Source: Microbacterium forte
Lineage (GTDB): Bacteria; Actinomycetota; Actinomycetes; Actinomycetales; Microbacteriaceae
Assembly: GCF_031885415.1 (NCBI RefSeq)
Contig: NZ_CP116871.1
Span: 992,001 to 1,056,000 of the forward strand
DNA length: 64,000 nt
Direction: 5' to 3'
Shown in pieces: positions 48,285-57,416 of the stretch. Position numbers and translations under genes: made by a program. A model generated the notes under the pieces. That model had not been told where the DNA came from and did no database searches. It saw only the letters and a list, made by a program, of their open reading frames with translations. Each line of letters opens with the position of its first letter. Within the stretch, counting starts at the first letter, position 1.

Positions 48285-49607
48285 ATGTCCGCACCCGAGA
48301 CCTGGCGTTTCGAGACGAAGCAGATCCACTCCGGAGCCGCTCCCGACCCGGTGACCAAGGCCCGCGCAACGCCCATCTACCAGACCACGTCCTACGTGTT
48401 CGACAGTGCCGACCACGCGGCGAACCTGTTCGCTCTGGCCGAGTTCGGCAACATCTACACCCGCATCCAGAACCCGACCCAGGACGTCCTGGAGCAGCGC
48501 CTCGCGGCACTCGAGGGGGGCACCGGCGCCCTCGTCCTCGCCAGCGGTCAGGCTGCATCGACGTTCGCCGTGCTCAACATCGCCGAAGCCGGCGACCACA
48601 TCGTGTCGTCGAGCTCGATCTACGGCGGCACCTACAACCTGTTCAAGTACACGCTCGCGAAGCTCGGCATCGAGGTCACGTTCGTCGAGAACCAGGACGA
48701 CCCCGAGGAGTGGCGCCGCGCCATCCGCCCGAACACCAAGCTGTTCTTCGCGGAGACCATCGGCAACCCGCAGATCAACATCCTCGACATCCGCACCGTC
48801 GCAGACGTGGCGCACGAGGGCGGCGTGCCGCTGATCGTGGACAACACGATCGCGACCCCGTACCTGATCCGCCCGTTCGAGCACGGCGCCGACATCGTCG
48901 TGCACTCCGTGACGAAGTTCCTCGGCGGCCACGGCACCACCATCGGCGGCGCGATCATCGACGGCGGCACCTTCGAGTGGTCGAAGAACGTCGAGAAGTT
49001 CCCCGGGCTCACCGTGCCCGACCCCTCGTACCACGGCGCCAGCTACACCGCTGCCGTCGGCGACCCGCTCGCCTACATCATCAAGGCCCGCGTGCAGCTG
49101 CTCCGCGACCTCGGCTCGGCCATCGCACCGCAGAGCGCCTGGAACCTCATCCAGGGCATCGAGACCCTCTCGCTGCGCATCGAGCGCCACGTGCAGAACG
49201 CCCAGGAGATCGCCGAGTGGCTCGACGGCCGCGACGACGTCGCGTCGGTCAACTACTCGGGCCTGCCCTCTTCCCCCTGGTATGCCAAGGCGAACCACTA
49301 CGCCCCCAAAGGCGTCGGAGCGGTGCTGTCCTTCGAGCTCAAGGGCGGCGTCGAGGCCGGTCGCGAGTTCGTGAACAGCCTGTCGCTCTTCAGCCACCTC
49401 GCGAACATCGGCGACGTGCGCTCGCTCGTGATCCACCCGGCGTCGACCACGCACGCACAGCTCACTCCCGAGCAGCAGCTCACCGCCGGCGTCACGCCCG
49501 GCCTCGTGCGCCTGTCGGTCGGCATCGAGAACATCGACGACCTCAAGGCCGACCTCGACGAGGCGCTCGGCGCGGCTCGCCGTGTGTCGGAGGCCGCTCG
49601 GGCCTGA
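48285..49607 (+). CDS. metY: O-acetylhomoserine sulfhydrylase
   Basis: PLP enzyme making homocysteine from O-acetyl-L-homoserine and sulfide. The 440-residue protein begins WRFETKQIHSGAAPDPVTKARATPIYQTTSYVF. The PLP lysine lies in HSVTKFLGGHGTTIGG, with SGQAAS and DNTIATPYLIRPFEHGAD earlier. The length (about 430-440) separates it from cystathionine gamma-synthase (about 390). GGGGGAACAC precedes the ATG. Upstream there is a possible -35 (TTGACA, 48206-48211), but its -10 is unclear. Works with metX, 1.1 kb downstream. Confidence 0.95.
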   Translation: MSAPETWRFETKQIHSGAAPDPVTKARATPIYQTTSYVFDSADHAANLFALAEFGNIYTRIQNPTQDVLEQRLAALEGGTGALVLASGQAASTFAVLNIAEAGDHIVSSSSIYGGTYNLFKYTLAKLGIEVTFVENQDDPEEWRRAIRPNTKLFFAETIGNPQINILDIRTVADVAHEGGVPLIVDNTIATPYLIRPFEHGADIVVHSVTKFLGGHGTTIGGAIIDGGTFEWSKNVEKFPGLTVPDPSYHGASYTAAVGDPLAYIIKARVQLLRDLGSAIAPQSAWNLIQGIETLSLRIERHVQNAQEIAEWLDGRDDVASVNYSGLPSSPWYAKANHYAPKGVGAVLSFELKGGVEAGREFVNSLSLFSHLANIGDVRSLVIHPASTTHAQLTPEQQLTAGVTPGLVRLSVGIENIDDLKADLDEALGAARRVSEAARA

Positions 49608-49701
49608 CCCTCCGTCGACACTGCAGGTGCCCTGGGCTTCGGCTCGGGGCATCTGCTCGTTCGGGGCATGCACGGCCCGTGCACAGACAGCTCCGTCGAC
49701 A

Positions 49702-50664
49702 ATGGGAAGCCTGCCCGAGGAGCCCACGATCACCGCCACGACGAATTCACCGACACACCGACGCTCGAACGCGCGCGCGGGGCGCGTCATCGCCGTCACA
49801 GGTCTCGTGGTGCTGATCATGATCGTGGGCGTCTGGATCCCCGGAGTCGTGGGAACCGCGGCCGCCGCGCTCCTTCCCTGGTGCGGCCTCGCGCTCGGAG
49901 TCCTGTCGGCGATCGCACTGATCCGCGCCCGCCGCGTCATCCTGGTGCTGCTCGTGCCCATCCTCGTCTGGGTGCTGGCGATCGCCCCCTCCACCCCAGG
50001 TTTCGCATCGGGTGCCCCCGACGGGACGTCCACCGTCGAGATCGTCAGCCAGAACGTGCGCGCGCACTCCGGCGGCGCAGCGGAATCCGCAGCAGACCTC
50101 GCCGCCTCCGGTGCCGACGTCATCGCGCTGACGGAGCTCGACGCCGACAGCCTCGCCGCCGCCCGTGACACGCTCGCCGCCGACTACCCGCACTCCTACG
50201 CGATCGGCACGGTCGCGGTCTGGAGCCGCCTCCCCATCGCCGACGCTCAGGCGCTGTCGCTCGGTCTTGACTGGAAACGCGCGCTGCGCGTGGTGGTGAG
50301 CGCGCCGGATGCGGACGTCGCCGTGTACGTCATGCATGCGGCCTCCGTGCGGCCAGGAGTGCAGGACGACCGAGACGCGATGCTGTCCGGCATCGCCGAT
50401 GCCGTCGCTGCAGACAGCGCCGAGTCGATCGTCGTCGTGGGCGACTTCAACGCCGCCTCCGCCGACCCGGCCCTGGCTGCCGCGCGGTCGCAGCTCGACT
50501 GGGTCCGACCGACCGACGGCACCCTCGGGTTCACCTGGCCTGCCGCTCTGCCGCTCGCCAGGATCGACCACGTCTTCGTGCGCGGCCTGGCCGTGCTCGG
50601 CTCCACGACGATGCGGGCCGGCAGCAGCGACCACCTGGCGACCGTGACGACGCTCGGCCTCTGA
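49702..50664 (+). CDS. Membrane-anchored endonuclease/exonuclease/phosphatase-family protein
   Basis: A 320-residue protein with three N-terminal hydrophobic segments (VIAVTGLVVLIMIVGVWIPG, AALLPWCGLALGVLSAIALI, VILVLLVPILVWVLAI) and an extracytoplasmic EEP domain. Motifs are SQNVRAH, ALTELDAD (catalytic Glu), VVVGDFNAAS and SSDHLATVT (catalytic His). EEP proteins cleave phosphodiesters in nucleic acids, lipids or inositol phosphates. The ATG at 49702 has a poor ribosome site; the exact start is uncertain. It sits between metY and metX without an evident link to methionine synthesis. Confidence 0.87.
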   Translation: MGSLPEEPTITATTNSPTHRRSNARAGRVIAVTGLVVLIMIVGVWIPGVVGTAAAALLPWCGLALGVLSAIALIRARRVILVLLVPILVWVLAIAPSTPGFASGAPDGTSTVEIVSQNVRAHSGGAAESAADLAASGADVIALTELDADSLAAARDTLAADYPHSYAIGTVAVWSRLPIADAQALSLGLDWKRALRVVVSAPDADVAVYVMHAASVRPGVQDDRDAMLSGIADAVAADSAESIVVVGDFNAASADPALAAARSQLDWVRPTDGTLGFTWPAALPLARIDHVFVRGLAVLGSTTMRAGSSDHLATVTTLGL

Positions 50665-50748
50665 GGCCGCGCATGGCGGATCCGCCGGCGGCACACCCGG
50701 GTGCGTAACGTGCGTCCGACGAGTCGCGTGCCAGGCGAGAATGGGAGC

Positions 50749-51957
50749 ATGGACTGGCAGACGACCTCTGAAGACACGGTGCCCTCGGCGCCCGTGACGG
50801 AGGCCGACGTGCGTCTGCTTCGCGCACGACCACCGGCGACCGGCGCGTGGCGCGACGGAGACCCGGCGGGCGGACGCAGCTTCGCCTCGTTCGGCGCCTT
50901 CGCGACAGAGAGCGGCGCTGAGCTCCCCGGCATCCGTCTCGCGTTCGAGACGTGGGGCGAGCTGAACGACGCCCGCGACAACGCGATCCTGGTGCTCCAC
51001 GCGCTCACCGGCGACAGCCACGTGCGCGGCGGCGCCGGAGCGGGGCACCCGACCGCAGGCTGGTGGGAGGACGTGACCGGGCCCGGGGGGCCGCTCGACA
51101 CCGACCGGTGGTTCGTCATCGCGCCGAACATGCTCGGCGGCTGCCAGGGCTCCACGGGACCCGCCAGCATCGCGCCCTCCGGATACGAGTGGGCCTCCCG
51201 CTTCCCCTATCTGACCATCCGCGACCAGGTCGCAGCCCAGGTGCGCCTCGCAGATTCCCTCGGGATCGACACCTGGGCCGCCGTGATCGGCGGATCCATG
51301 GGCGGGATGCACGCCCTCGAATGGGCCGTCACGCACCCTGAGCGCGTCGCCCGCCTCGCAGTGCTCTCCTCCCCGCCCGTCACCACTGCCGATCAGATCG
51401 CCCTGAACACGGTGCAGCTCGAGACCATCCGCATGGACCCGAGGTTCCAAGGCGGCGAGTACTACGACCTGGCCGACGGCGACGGTCCGCACCGCGGCCT
51501 GGCGCTCGCCCGACGCATGGCGCTGCTGAACTACCGCAGCCCGATCGAGCTCAACCAGCGGTTCCAGCGTTCGTGGCAGTCCGGGGTGTCTCCTCTCGGT
51601 CACGGCGGTCGCTTCGCCGTCGAGTCGTACCTCGACTTCCACGGCAACAAGTTCACCCGCCGTTTCGACGCGAACAGCTACATCACCCTCGTCGAGGCCA
51701 TGAACTCGCACGACGTCGGCCGTGACCGCGGTGGCGTCGAAGAGGCGCTGCGCGCCGTGACCGCCACGACACTCGTGCTGGGGATCGACAGCGACCGGCT
51801 CTTCCCCGTCGATGGCCAGCACCGCATCGCCCGCAGCATCCCGAACACCCTCGACGGCCCCGAAGCGGTGGTGCTGACCAGCGACTTCGGTCACGATGGA
51901 TTCCTCATCGAGACAGAGGCGGTCGGCAGCAATCTCCGACGGCTGCTCGCGAGCTAG
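50749..51957 (+). CDS. metX: Homoserine O-acetyltransferase
   Basis: Alpha/beta-hydrolase-fold enzyme activating homoserine with acetyl-CoA for methionine synthesis. The 402-residue protein has the nucleophile motif GGSMGGMHALEWA, the N-terminal FETWGELNDARDNAILVLHALTGDSHV, the NMLGGCQGSTGP loop, and terminal acid and His in GIDSDRLFPV and DFGHDGFL. GGGAG lies 1-3 nt before the ATG at 50749. It takes homoserine made by hom (1.5 kb into the window) and hands its product to metY. Its stop overlaps the convergent NUDIX gene. Confidence 0.95.
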   Translation: MDWQTTSEDTVPSAPVTEADVRLLRARPPATGAWRDGDPAGGRSFASFGAFATESGAELPGIRLAFETWGELNDARDNAILVLHALTGDSHVRGGAGAGHPTAGWWEDVTGPGGPLDTDRWFVIAPNMLGGCQGSTGPASIAPSGYEWASRFPYLTIRDQVAAQVRLADSLGIDTWAAVIGGSMGGMHALEWAVTHPERVARLAVLSSPPVTTADQIALNTVQLETIRMDPRFQGGEYYDLADGDGPHRGLALARRMALLNYRSPIELNQRFQRSWQSGVSPLGHGGRFAVESYLDFHGNKFTRRFDANSYITLVEAMNSHDVGRDRGGVEEALRAVTATTLVLGIDSDRLFPVDGQHRIARSIPNTLDGPEAVVLTSDFGHDGFLIETEAVGSNLRRLLAS

Positions 51958-52562
51958 CTCTCGTCGATCGTCCACGGCAGCGAACCGGTGCGCAGCCGCA
52001 CACCGTCCCACTCGAAGTCCCTGCCCTGCGGCGTCTCGACCACACGGGTCGAGAAATGCTGCGCCACCCCTCCGGAGGCGAGCACAGCATCGACCGAGGA
52101 GAATCGGCCGAGCTGGTGCAGGGTGACCCAGGTCGGAGGGAAGAGCGTCCACTCCCCCGTCGCGTGTCGCGACAGGGCTTCTGCCGGGCTCAGCCACACC
52201 ACGTCGACGACTTCGTCGACCGAGAACCGCGGTTCGTCGTCAGGCGCTGAGGCCAGGAAGAACCAGGTCCGGATGCGAATGGGCGCCTCGACCGGCGGAT
52301 GCCAGCGCGACAGCAGCACGGGATCGCTGATGATCAGGCCGACCTCCTCGGCTGTCTCGCGAACCGCCGCCCTGCGCGCATCGTCACTCTCATCCGCCCC
52401 CTCTCGGCGGTCGGACGGCTCCACCTTGCCGCCGGGGAACACCCAGGCCCCCGCGAACGAGCCGCGATCGGGCCGACGCATCAGCAGCACGGCGAAGCCC
52501 TCGGGCGTCGGACGCAGCAGCACGGCTGTCCCGGCGACGGGCAGATCGTCGAGGTCGGTCAC
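51954..52562 (-). CDS. NUDIX hydrolase
   Basis: Pyrophosphohydrolase of 202 residues. The Nudix box is readable as GGKVEPSDRREGAD with an insertion before RRAAVRETAEEVGL. FPGGKVEPSDRR and the long insertion resemble the NUDT19/RppH-like CoA pyrophosphatase branch, but the substrate is uncertain. The start is the GTG at 52562 behind GTGAGGCT. It is 28 bp downstream of the MFS gene on the same strand, and its stop overlaps the metX stop (CTAG) tail to tail. Confidence 0.88.
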   Translation of the reverse strand: MTDLDDLPVAGTAVLLRPTPEGFAVLLMRRPDRGSFAGAWVFPGGKVEPSDRREGADESDDARRAAVRETAEEVGLIISDPVLLSRWHPPVEAPIRIRTWFFLASAPDDEPRFSVDEVVDVVWLSPAEALSRHATGEWTLFPPTWVTLHQLGRFSSVDAVLASGGVAQHFSTRVVETPQGRDFEWDGVRLRTGSLPWTIDES

Positions 52563-52590
52563 AGCCTCACTCTACGAGGCGGAGCACCGC

Positions 52591-53811
52591 TCACGCCGCC
52601 GTGAGCACCGGTCTGCGCGCCTCTGAGCGATACGACAGCAGGGCGATCAGGAGGCCGGCGACCGCGAGCGCCGCACCCGTCCAGGACGGCGCGACGAAGC
52701 GCCATCCGGCGGCGATCACCACGCCGCCGAGGAATGCGCCGAGGCTGTTGCCGATGTTCAGCGCAGAGTGGTTCATCGCGGCGGCGATCGACTGGTTGTC
52801 TCCGGCGACATCCATCAGCCGGGTCTGGATCGTCGGGCTCAGCACCGAAGACACGAAGCCGACCACGAACACGAGCAGCGCGAGGGTGACGATCCAGAAT
52901 GCGAGCACGGCGAGGAGGGCGAAGACCACAGCCATCGCGGCAAGTCCGAAGAGCAGCGTGCGTCGCAGGTCGATGTCCGCGAGATGTCCGCCGACGAGGT
53001 TGCCCGCTGTCATCCCGAGCCCCATCAGCACCAACACGATCGGCACCGCCCACTCGGGCGAGCCGGCCACCTCGGTCACCAGCGGCGCGATGTAGCTGTA
53101 GACCGCGAAGAAGCCGCCGAAGCCGATCGCGCCGACACCGAGGGTGAACCAGACCTGGGGAATGCGGAAGACGCCGAGCTCCTCGCGCATGGTCCGCCCG
53201 GGCGAGCCGGGATGTGCGGGCACGAAGAACGCGATGCACACCGTCGCCAGGGCGAAGACGAGCGTCACGACCGCGAAGGCCGCCCGCCATCCCCAGAGCT
53301 GACCGAGGAAGGTTCCCAGCGGCACTCCCACCACGTTCGCCACGGTCAGACCTGTGAGGATGAAGGCGACGCCCTTGGCGCGGTTGCCCGGCCCCATGAC
53401 GTCCGCCGCGACCAGGGCGCCGATGCCGAAGTAGGCACCGTGCGGCAGACCGGCGAGGAACCGAGACGCACCCACGAGTTCGAAGGTCGGCAGGAACACC
53501 GTGAGCGCGTTGAACACGGTCAGCGCCAGCGCCAGGCCGATCATGACCCGGTGCCGGGGGTAGCGGGCGACGAACCCGGCGATCGTCGGAGCACCGACGA
53601 CCACGCCGAGCGCGTAGAGCGAGATCAGCCACCCTGCCTGGCTCAGCGCGTCTTCAGGGCTGGAGGCCCACAGCGTGGGCAGCAGCTCGTCGGCGATGTT
53701 GGGCAGCAGGCCCATGACGACGAATTCGGTCATGCCGATGCCGAAGCTGCCTATGGCGAGGGAGAGGAGCGCCCACTTCGCCGCACCCCTCGATTCAGTC
53801 GAGGGATTCAC
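52591..53811 (-). CDS. MFS transporter, DHA1/AraJ-like
   Basis: Twelve-helix proton-coupled exporter of 406 residues. It opens AIGSFGIGMTEFVVMGLLPNIADEL, the AraJ/YdhP-type start. Motif A appears as GAPTIAGFVARYPRHRVMIG and again in the second half as GGHLADIDLRRTLL. The likely role is sugar or drug efflux; the substrate is not readable. The start is the GTG at 53811, just after a short CGTCGAGTCTACGGGG gap from the thiamine-binding gene. Confidence 0.9.
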   Translation of the reverse strand: MNPSTESRGAAKWALLSLAIGSFGIGMTEFVVMGLLPNIADELLPTLWASSPEDALSQAGWLISLYALGVVVGAPTIAGFVARYPRHRVMIGLALALTVFNALTVFLPTFELVGASRFLAGLPHGAYFGIGALVAADVMGPGNRAKGVAFILTGLTVANVVGVPLGTFLGQLWGWRAAFAVVTLVFALATVCIAFFVPAHPGSPGRTMREELGVFRIPQVWFTLGVGAIGFGGFFAVYSYIAPLVTEVAGSPEWAVPIVLVLMGLGMTAGNLVGGHLADIDLRRTLLFGLAAMAVVFALLAVLAFWIVTLALLVFVVGFVSSVLSPTIQTRLMDVAGDNQSIAAAMNHSALNIGNSLGAFLGGVVIAAGWRFVAPSWTGAALAVAGLLIALLSYRSEARRPVLTAA

Positions 53812-53820
53812 CCGTCGAGT

Positions 53821-54153
53821 CTACGGGGTGTCCGCGTCGTCGATCGCCGCCTCGAGCCGCTCGATCTTCGCGTCGAGCTCTCCGGTGTAGCCGGGGCGGA
53901 TATCGGCCTTGAGCACGAGCGACACCCGCGAGCCGAAGGGCATCACGGCTTCGGTGGCGCGCTTGACGACATCCATCACCGAGTCCCAGTCCGGGCCCTC
54001 GATCTCGGTGAACATGCTGGTCGTGCGGTGCGGCAGGCCCGACTCCCGAACGACGCGGACGGCGGCGGCGACCGCATCGTGGACCGACGCGTCGGAGCGC
54101 TCGGCGCCGTCGGAGGGGACGCCGCTCGGTGCGACGGAGAAGGCGATCAGCAT
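53821..54153 (-). CDS. Thiamine-binding (MTH1187/YkoF-like) protein
   Basis: A 110-residue ferredoxin-like-fold protein of the PF01910 family. MLIAFSVAPSG, then SVHDAVAAAVRVVRESGLPHRTTSMFTEIEGPDWDSVMDVVKRA and VSLVLKADIRPG, match the family. Members bind thiamine or its pyrimidine and form dimers or tetramers. The ATG at 54153 follows the GT87 stop by 4 bp with GGGAG upstream. No thiamine transporter gene lies alongside, so its role here is open. Confidence 0.87.
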   Translation of the reverse strand: MLIAFSVAPSGVPSDGAERSDASVHDAVAAAVRVVRESGLPHRTTSMFTEIEGPDWDSVMDVVKRATEAVMPFGSRVSLVLKADIRPGYTGELDAKIERLEAAIDDADTP

Positions 54154-54157
54154 GGTT

Positions 54158-55396
54158 TCACTCCCGGGTGGTGGACGAACGATGGGCGGGCACGCGGACG
54201 AGGGCGCGGATGCCGACGGCGAGGAGCACGACGAGCACGATGTTGCGCAGAGTCAGGATGGCGACGGGCAGCGTCTCTGCACGCAGCAGCGCGTCGTAGC
54301 TCAGCGGATAGATCAGGCAGGTGAGCGCGCACAGCGCGAGCACGAGCAGCGCAGGCGCGGCCGCTCGCGTGCGGTCGAGAACGAGCCAGAGGACGGCCGG
54401 AGCGATCAGCCACGTCTGGAACTGCGGAGAGCCGACCTTGTTCGCGACGATCAGGGTCGTCACGAGACTCAACGCGAGCGGAGGGAACAGCCGTGCGAAG
54501 GATGCCCCGCGTGATGCCTTCAGCGCGCCGATGACGGTGATCAGGACGACGAAGACAGCCATCAGGGGTGTGAGCACAGCACTCACGGCATCCGCGCCCT
54601 GCGCGCTGATCTGGAAGGTCAGGATGTCGAAGCTGTACTCGATGCGGGCGGCCCCGGCGATCGCGAGCCACAGGAACGGGGTCGCGGCCACTGCCTCGAT
54701 CTGCAGACCGCGGCCGGTCTGCTCTGTCAGGAATCCGAAGATCTCGGCATCGGCTCCGAAGGCGACCAGAACGACGACGACGGCTGCCGATACGGCTGCG
54801 GCGGTGAGCAGAACGCGCATCCGGCTTCGGGCTGCCACGACGGCTGCGACCAGCAGCGCGCCCGGCCAGATCTTGATCCAGGCGCCGATCGCCAGCAGCG
54901 CTGCCGCGGCAGCGGGGCGGCGAACCAGCCAGAGTCCGCCGATCACCGCGAGCGGCACCGTGATCGCGTCGATGCGGTACATCGCGATCGGTCCCAGCAG
55001 AAGCAGGGCGGTGATCCAGAACCAGGCGGCCATCCGCCGAGGCTGCGACGGCGAACGCCCGACGAGCACCGCGAAGGCGATCGCATCGAGCACCGTGACG
55101 AGCACCGCCCACGCGATCAGATACGCCCCGGAGGCCCCCATCACCGCGATGAGCGGTGTCGACAGGATCTTCGCGAGCAGCATGGGCACGAGCGCGAGCT
55201 GCGGATAGACCCACGTCTCGGTGACTCCGACGATGGCCCCGCCCGACAGCGCCGCCGACGACCACGGTTCGTACACGAGCACCACGTCGCCCATCGGCTG
55301 GCTCGGATACAGCCAGCCGGCGACCGCCGTGAAGAGGTGCACGAGTCCGAACGCGCTCCACAGCGTGACGAGACGCATCGAGACGGTGCGACTCAC
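54158..55396 (-). CDS. GT87-family polyprenol-phosphate glycosyltransferase
   Basis: Integral membrane mannosyl-type transferase of 412 residues with about ten helices. The GT-C fold first loop acidic motif is in DVVLVYEPWS, and the GT87 patterns AMYRIDAITVPLAVIGGLWLVRR, GAWIKIWPGALL and VGSPQFQTWLIAP are clear. Such enzymes extend phosphatidylinositol mannosides or arabinomannan using polyprenol-phosphate mannose on the outer face. The start is the GTG at 55396, overlapping the nnrD stop (GTGA). The longer frame to 55522 lies inside nnrD and is a shadow. Confidence 0.88.
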   Translation of the reverse strand: MSRTVSMRLVTLWSAFGLVHLFTAVAGWLYPSQPMGDVVLVYEPWSSAALSGGAIVGVTETWVYPQLALVPMLLAKILSTPLIAVMGASGAYLIAWAVLVTVLDAIAFAVLVGRSPSQPRRMAAWFWITALLLLGPIAMYRIDAITVPLAVIGGLWLVRRPAAAAALLAIGAWIKIWPGALLVAAVVAARSRMRVLLTAAAVSAAVVVVLVAFGADAEIFGFLTEQTGRGLQIEAVAATPFLWLAIAGAARIEYSFDILTFQISAQGADAVSAVLTPLMAVFVVLITVIGALKASRGASFARLFPPLALSLVTTLIVANKVGSPQFQTWLIAPAVLWLVLDRTRAAAPALLVLALCALTCLIYPLSYDALLRAETLPVAILTLRNIVLVVLLAVGIRALVRVPAHRSSTTRE

Positions 55397-56229
55397 GCGA
55401 CGACGTCCGAGAATGCGCGAGGCAGCGCCTCTGCGACATCGAGCGCCACGATCGGATGTCCCGTCGCGCGGCCATCCGCGCCCGTACCAGCCGCGAGGAC
55501 ACCGGCATGACCATGCAACCACGCGGCCGCGGCTGCGACCTCAGCCAGCGGTGCGTCGGCGTTCGCGGCGAGGAGCGCCCCGAGCACGCCGCCCAGGACA
55601 TCACCGGTGCCCGCAGTCGCAAGCCAGCCGGTGCCCGCCTCCACCCGGATCAGCAGTCCGTCCGAATCCGCGATCAGCGTCTGTGCGCCCTTGAGCAGCA
55701 CGACGGTGCCGAGGTCGTGCGCCACCCGGGCGACGGCGTCGGCGCGGTCGTCACGGGTGCCGTATCCGAGCTGATCCTGCAGGCGCTCGAACTCACGGCC
55801 GTGCGGCGTCAGCACGCGCGGGGCACGACTCCCTCGCGCCAGGTCGAGCGCCCCCGCGTCGACGACCACCGGCACCTGCCCGTCGAGCAGGTCGCGCAGC
55901 TCGCGCTCCGTCTCGGGGCTCCTGCTCGCGGCATCCGTCCCTGATCCGATCACCCAGGCGCCGACGCGTGCACCCGCGATGCTCGGGCTGACCACGGTCT
56001 CGGGGCGTCGTGCGATCACGGCATCCGCGGCTCGGCCGTCGCCGACGTAGCGCACGAAGCCCGCCCCGGCGCGCCACGCCGCCTCGACACCGAGCACCGC
56101 GGCACCCGGATAGGCGGACGATCCGGTGCGCAGGCCGACGACGCCCCGGGAGTACTTGTCGTCATCCGCGCCTGGCACGCGCAGGAAGCGTGCGGTGTCT
56201 TCGCGGGACCAGTCACGTGCGTCGGGCAT
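55393..56229 (-). CDS. nnrD: ADP-dependent NAD(P)H-hydrate dehydratase
   Basis: Metabolite-repair enzyme dehydrating S-NAD(P)H hydrate. The 278-residue protein has the ribokinase-like core: KYSRGVVGLRTGSSAYPGAAVLGVEAAWRAGAGFVRYVG, the ATP/ADP motif GTGWLATAGTGDVLGGVLGALLA, and LTPHGREFERL. It lacks the N-terminal epimerase (NnrE) domain, which must be elsewhere. The ATG at 56229 is the first gene of an nnrD-GT87-thiamine-binding operon, and is divergent from the OYE gene across 56 bp. Confidence 0.93.
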   Translation of the reverse strand: MPDARDWSREDTARFLRVPGADDDKYSRGVVGLRTGSSAYPGAAVLGVEAAWRAGAGFVRYVGDGRAADAVIARRPETVVSPSIAGARVGAWVIGSGTDAASRSPETERELRDLLDGQVPVVVDAGALDLARGSRAPRVLTPHGREFERLQDQLGYGTRDDRADAVARVAHDLGTVVLLKGAQTLIADSDGLLIRVEAGTGWLATAGTGDVLGGVLGALLAANADAPLAEVAAAAAWLHGHAGVLAAGTGADGRATGHPIVALDVAEALPRAFSDVVA

Positions 56230-56285
56230 GACTCCACGTTAGTGCGGCGGCCCGCACCGCCCCACCCGGCCGGTAGCGTCGAGGG

Positions 56286-57353
56286 GTGAGCATTCTCTTC
56301 TCCCCGCTGAGCATCCGTTCCGTCACGTTCCGCAACCGGCTCTGGGTGTCTCCCATGTGCATGTACAGCGCGATCGACGGCGTCGTCCAGGAATGGCACC
56401 ACACCCACCTCGCCCAGTTCGCCTCCGGCGGAGCCGGTCTGATCGTCGCCGAGGCGACAGCCGTCGTCCCCGAGGGCCGCATCTCACCACGGGATGCCGG
56501 CCTCTGGAACGACGAGCAGCGCGACGCGTGGGTGCCGGTCGTCGAGGCGATCCATGCACGTGGCGCGGTCGCGGGCATCCAGCTCGCGCACGCCGGCCGC
56601 AAGGCGTCGACCTGGTGGCCCTGGGCCGACGCGCGCGGATCGGTACCGGCGGCGGACGGCGGATGGACGACCACCGCGCCCTCCGACATCGCCTTCGATG
56701 GCTTCGCGGAGCCTGCGGCGCTCGACCAGGACGGCATCGACGCCGTCGTCGAAGGGTTCGCGAGCGCGACCCGCCGTGCCCTCGACGCCGGCTTCGACGT
56801 GCTCGAGGTGCACGGTGCGCACGGATACCTGCTGCACCAGTTCCTCTCTCCGCTCTCGAATCTGCGAGACGACGAGTACGGCGGCTCTCTCGAGAACCGC
56901 GCTCGACTGCTCCTCCGGGTGGTGGGCGCGATCCGCGAGGTCGCCGGAGACGGGGTGCCCGTCTTCGTGCGCATCTCGGCGACCGATCATGCCGAGGGCG
57001 GATTCACCCCCGACGAGGCGGCGATCGTGAGCGGCTGGGCGACCGAGCACGGAGCCGACCTCATCGATGTCTCCAGCGGCGGGCTCGTGGCGCACCAGCA
57101 GATCAGCGTGTTCCCCGGATACCAGGTGCCGCTGGCCGAGAACGTGCGCCAGGGCGGACGCATCCCCGTGTCGGCGGTCGGACTGATCACCGCCGCCGAA
57201 CAGGCCGAGCAGGTGCTCGCCGACGGTGCGGCCGATGCGATCTTCGCGGGTCGCGAGTGGCTGCGCGACCCGCACTTCGCGCTCAGGGCCGCCCATGAGC
57301 TCGGCGCCGAGATCACCTGGCCGCCGCAGTACGAGCGGGCGCGCTGGCGCTGA
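56286..57353 (+). CDS. Old yellow enzyme family NADH:flavin oxidoreductase (YqjM-like)
   Basis: FMN enzyme of 355 residues reducing activated alkenes. N-terminal LFSPLSIRSVTFRNRLWVSPMCMYS carries the Cys that tunes FMN in YqjM-type enzymes. QLAHAGRKAS, EVHGAHGYLLHQFLSPLSNLRDDEYGGSLENR with the substrate His pair, and the terminal GREWLRDPHF FMN site are all present. The start is the GTG at 56286, preceded by GAGG. A strong terminator follows. It is divergent from nnrD. Confidence 0.94.
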   Translation: MSILFSPLSIRSVTFRNRLWVSPMCMYSAIDGVVQEWHHTHLAQFASGGAGLIVAEATAVVPEGRISPRDAGLWNDEQRDAWVPVVEAIHARGAVAGIQLAHAGRKASTWWPWADARGSVPAADGGWTTTAPSDIAFDGFAEPAALDQDGIDAVVEGFASATRRALDAGFDVLEVHGAHGYLLHQFLSPLSNLRDDEYGGSLENRARLLLRVVGAIREVAGDGVPVFVRISATDHAEGGFTPDEAAIVSGWATEHGADLIDVSSGGLVAHQQISVFPGYQVPLAENVRQGGRIPVSAVGLITAAEQAEQVLADGAADAIFAGREWLRDPHFALRAAHELGAEITWPPQYERARWR

Positions 57354-57367
57354 TCGCCACCCCGCAC

Positions 57368-57403
57368 AGAAGCCCCCGGGTCCGCATGGACTCGGGGGCT
57401 TCT
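57368..57403. terminator. Intrinsic terminator between OYE and CNNM genes
   Basis: AGAAGCCCCCGGGTCC and GGACTCGGGGGCTTCT pair over 16 bp (one G-T) around GCAT. It lies between converging genes and can serve both. Confidence 0.85.
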
Positions 57404-57416
57404 CGGTGACCGCGGG

